Made by a program: the position numbers and the translations under genes
Notes under the pieces: generated by a model
Told to the model about the DNA's origin: nothing
The model's input: the letters and a program-made list of their open reading frames with translations, nothing else
Database searches by the model: none
Part shown: piece by piece, positions 14,407 through 16,619 of the stretch
Layout of the letters: every line of letters begins with the position of its first letter
How positions within the stretch are numbered: the first letter of the stretch is position 1
NCBI GenBank assembly: GCA_937860165.1
Contig: CALMBE010000379.1
Span: 1-16,619, forward strand
DNA from: an uncultured Planctomycetaceae bacterium
GTDB taxonomy: Bacteria; Planctomycetota; Planctomycetia; Pirellulales; Lacipirellulaceae
Direction of reading: 5' to 3'
Length of the DNA stretch: 16,619 nucleotides

Positions 14407-15510
14407 CTAACGAACGATTTCCAGCCTGCCCTGTTGCCCCGAGCGAAGTTTCCCCGTGGGGTTTTCCAGTTCCGCCCAGACCCGCACTTGTCTCGTTACC
14501 GGGTCCATTTCGGGGCTGATGAATCGCAATCTCCCTTTGGCAATCGGCAGTCCCTGCTGCTGTCCGTGGAAGCGAACTTCCGTATCGACCAGCACTCCTT
14601 GAATCTCTTCCACGGCCCAAAACCCCTCCGCGCGAAGTTTATCGACCGCGACCAAGCGAGCGACCGGGGTGCCGAGTTCTACCCACTCGCCCACACGACC
14701 ACGGACCAACACGATGCTCCCCGCAAATGGGGCCAATACCGCGTGCTGCTCGAGTCGCAACTCGGCGGCGGCCAGCTCCTGTTCCTTGAGTTGTTGGGCG
14801 AACCGATCCAGGTTCTGCTCATGCTCGGCCTGTTGCCGTTCGAGTCCCAGTTTTTCGACCGTGAGCCGTTCGACATCGAGTTGCGATTGCGAAATGCTTT
14901 TGGCAAATTGGTCAATCGATTCCTGAGATCGCCGCAGTTCGGCTTCCGCGACTTCCAGGGCTTTTTCGGCAAATTGAACTTTGATGCGATTGTTGGCCTG
15001 GGCCTTGGCTTGATCCCGTTCGATCCGGGCCTTGGCGAGGTCCAACTCCGCTTGGCGGGCATCAAGCCGAACAAGCACTTCTCCAGTGCGGACCACGGCA
15101 CCCTCCTCGGCAACAATTTCTCGCACCAGCCCTGTCTGCTGGGCCGACACTTCGGCAACCTGCAACGGACTCAGCACGACGGAGTCAATGACCAGCGTGC
15201 CCGATTCGGCGGCTTGAGCCGCAGGCCAGCAACAGGCAAGAAAGAAAAATAGTGTTGAAACTACGCAACCCTGTTTTCTGGGGTGCCACTGGCTCTGCCA
15301 GTGTCTCTCGGGGCAAGAGTTACGAAACTTGTCGGAGTACACAGGGCAAGTTGCATTTTCCGTCATTCCCGCGCAGGCGGGAATCCAGATGTCTTGCGCT
15401 CTTAACTGGATTCCCGCCTGCGCGGGAATGACAGCATGCACTGGCAAAGCCAGTGGCACACGAGGCTCAAAACACCTTTTCAGGATCCATGATTTCGACT
15501 TATGAAGCAT
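14407..15510 (-). CDS. HlyD-type periplasmic adaptor (membrane fusion protein) with repeat-expanded N-terminus
   Basis: This 367-residue adaptor would link an inner-membrane exporter to an outer-membrane channel. The mature part is typical: a first lipoyl half at about 112-150 (SAQQTGLVREIVAEEGAVV), an alpha-helical hairpin at about 150-255, a second lipoyl half at 256-288 (LAPFAGSIVLVRGRVGEWV), and a beta-barrel ending in GKLRSGQQGRLEIV. A signal-peptide core, VVSTLFFFLACCWPAAQA, lies at 83-100. Residues 18-76 are encoded by a 177-bp palindromic repeat element, giving the tell-tale VIPAQAGIQ and WIPACAGMT. The start at 15510 lies 12 bases after the upstream gene's stop. An ATG at 15366 within the repeat is the alternative; there is no ATG, GTG or TTG between the repeat and the signal core. 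Confidence 0.8.
   Translation of the reverse strand: MLHKSKSWILKRCFEPRVPLALPVHAVIPAQAGIQLRAQDIWIPACAGMTENATCPVYSDKFRNSCPERHWQSQWHPRKQGCVVSTLFFFLACCWPAAQAAESGTLVIDSVVLSPLQVAEVSAQQTGLVREIVAEEGAVVRTGEVLVRLDARQAELDLAKARIERDQAKAQANNRIKVQFAEKALEVAEAELRRSQESIDQFAKSISQSQLDVERLTVEKLGLERQQAEHEQNLDRFAQQLKEQELAAAELRLEQHAVLAPFAGSIVLVRGRVGEWVELGTPVARLVAVDKLRAEGFWAVEEIQGVLVDTEVRFHGQQQGLPIAKGRLRFISPEMDPVTRQVRVWAELENPTGKLRSGQQGRLEIVR
15283..15459. repeat. 177-bp MITE-like palindromic element inside coding sequence
   Basis: The ends are 21-bp inverted copies of GTGCCACTGGCT followed by a T/CTGCCAGTG half, differing at one base, and each end is itself a hairpin (15283-15303 and 15438-15459). Between them lies a perfect 27-bp inverted repeat (15362-15388 and 15406-15432) around a 17-base spacer, with core ATTCCCGCGCAGGCGGGAAT of the type found as dispersed repeats in many bacteria. 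The 177-bp length equals 59 codons, and the adaptor's frame stays open through it. No clear target duplication is visible. Confidence 0.8.
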
Positions 15511-15522
15511 AGTTAGTGGTTC

Positions 15523-16619
15523 TCAAAACTTGAGCCACGCGTAAATGTGATCCCAGGCATCGTGCAGCCACACGTATCCCAGGCTGCGTTGACCGCAGGC
15601 GAAACGAGCTCGGGCAGCCATCTGAGGCTTCGCACTGGGAAGTGAATCGTCGGTGACCGCCACTTCGACTTGCACATCAGGGAGTTCTGCATCGAGCGAC
15701 TGAGGATCAAGCACCGTGGTTTCGAGAATCTTGGACAATTTGCCCTGGTAGATTTGCTCGGCATCGCCGGCTAGCTTGAACCGCACGGCCAGGGATTCTC
15801 CCAACTCATCTTGTGCGGTCAGGACATGACCAATCTGGTCCTGGGGAACACGCGATTCGAGTTTCCAACCTGAGCGATCATCGGCGACGGTAAACAAAAT
15901 CTGTCCGCGTTCGACAGGCCGCGATCGCAGTCGGTGTTGCACGTCGAGCGTGAGCACCATTCCCGCCAGCGGGCTCCGGAGGGTCAGTGCCTCGTGCCGC
16001 CCGCGGAGAATCTTGGCCTGGAGTTGCAAGCTCGCAAGTCGCAGTTCGAGTTGCTGGGCCTCGGCCGAGAGGGGCAAACCGTCTCCCGTGGGTTCCTCGC
16101 GGACTTGGCGGTCGGTGCGGGCCACGGCAATTGCTTCGAGCCGCTTGGTGGCAGTTTCGATTTCGCCGCGGACTCGTTCCGATTCCAAAGCAAGTTGCGG
16201 GTCTGCGAGAATCGCCATAGCCTCGCCCTTCTCGACCCGCTCGCCATGTTCGACCAGCACCCTGCGGACGGTTCCCGAGGTAGTGGCGAAGATATCTTGC
16301 TGGACAATCGGCACCAACGTCGCGGGGGCTTCGATTTCAAAATCGCACGGCACATAAATCAAGGCCGCCACGGCGAGGGCGGTGCCCGTGAGGCCGAGCA
16401 GCAATCGACTCGGGCCCCAATTTTCCCAGAGCCGCGACCACCATTTGCTCCCGCCCAATAATGCCCTGGCCGGCAGTGAGTTCAATCCCTTGGCTTGTTG
16501 CAGTGCGGGGGAACTCAGCCAGGCCAATTCCACCACTTGCCGGGGATTCAGTTCTTGCAGATTGCCGAAGTGTTCGGCGATTAGCACCGCTTGGCAGGCC
16601 GCATGTGCCTTCGTTGTGG
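15523..16619 (-). CDS. HlyD-type adaptor with N-terminal membrane anchor, 5' end outside window
   Basis: This adaptor is open to the right edge of the window, so its N-terminus is missing. An internal GTG at 16587 could start a 354-residue product, but ten further codons remain open before the edge with no stop, so the gene probably begins beyond it. Counting from that GTG, a short soluble region precedes a membrane helix at about 61-80 (LLLGLTGTALAVAALIYVP). A lipoyl half follows at about 90-130 (IFATTSGTVRRVLVEHGERV), then a helical hairpin, then a second lipoyl half with LRSPLAGMVL. The C-terminus ends in WDHIYAWLKF. It sits just upstream of the second HlyD adaptor, 12 bases apart, so the two are one operon. 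The partner exporter is not in view. Confidence 0.82.
   Translation of the reverse strand, partial: TTKAHAACQAVLIAEHFGNLQELNPRQVVELAWLSSPALQQAKGLNSLPARALLGGSKWWSRLWENWGPSRLLLGLTGTALAVAALIYVPCDFEIEAPATLVPIVQQDIFATTSGTVRRVLVEHGERVEKGEAMAILADPQLALESERVRGEIETATKRLEAIAVARTDRQVREEPTGDGLPLSAEAQQLELRLASLQLQAKILRGRHEALTLRSPLAGMVLTLDVQHRLRSRPVERGQILFTVADDRSGWKLESRVPQDQIGHVLTAQDELGESLAVRFKLAGDAEQIYQGKLSKILETTVLDPQSLDAELPDVQVEVAVTDDSLPSAKPQMAARARFACGQRSLGYVWLHDAWDHIYAWLKF

Noticed and set aside
14434..15252. 272-codon open frame on the plus strand opposite the HlyD adaptor
   Set aside because: The minus strand encodes clear lipoyl and helical-hairpin regions; the plus-strand product shows no domain, and its sequence mirrors the helix repeats.

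Overview
The window looks like a chromosomal segment of a planctomycete, probably of the order Pirellulales. This is an inference from moderately high GC, weak or absent Shine-Dalgarno sequences, several short palindromic repeat families of a kind I associate with those genomes, a sulfatase-like gene and HlyD-type adaptors. No rRNA, tRNA, CRISPR array, integrase or transposase was seen.

Layout. Bases 1-262 are non-coding and repeat-rich. A 12-helix MFS transporter (263-1522, +) converges on a long minus-strand gene set, separated from it by two adjacent hairpins. The minus-strand set reads from 8393 down to 1690: a FemAB/CelD-like acyltransferase, a polysaccharide deacetylase, a Wzx-type flippase, a GT4 glycosyltransferase, a PlsC-type acyltransferase and a CdsA/YnbB-like membrane protein. 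A 367-bp non-coding interval separates this set from a divergent plus-strand set (8761-12674): a Wzz-type chain-length determinant, an O-antigen ligase/polymerase-like protein and a WecG/TagA/CpsF glycosyltransferase. A 354-bp repeat-filled gap follows, then a sulfatase-fold protein (13029-14273, +). Two tandem HlyD-type adaptors on the minus strand close the window; the first of them in transcription order runs off the right edge.

How it works together. The two divergent sets make a coherent Wzx/Wzy-type extracellular polysaccharide locus. WecG and GT4 would build a lipid-linked unit, the flippase would move it across the inner membrane, and the ligase-like protein and Wzz-like protein would polymerise or ligate it and set its length. 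The deacetylase and the acyltransferase would modify it. The PlsC/CdsA-like pair points to a lipid-modifying side activity. The initiating phosphoglycosyltransferase, an outer-membrane exporter and a tyrosine kinase are not in the window.

Most notable points: a strong sigma-54-like promoter with an upstream dyad before the chain-length gene; a CdsA homologue that has lost several signature acidic residues; a sulfatase-fold protein lacking the formylglycine motif and most metal ligands; and a 177-bp palindromic element that sits in frame inside the N-terminal coding region of an HlyD adaptor. At least four kinds of palindromic intergenic element occur, one of them in two copies about 9.7 kb apart.
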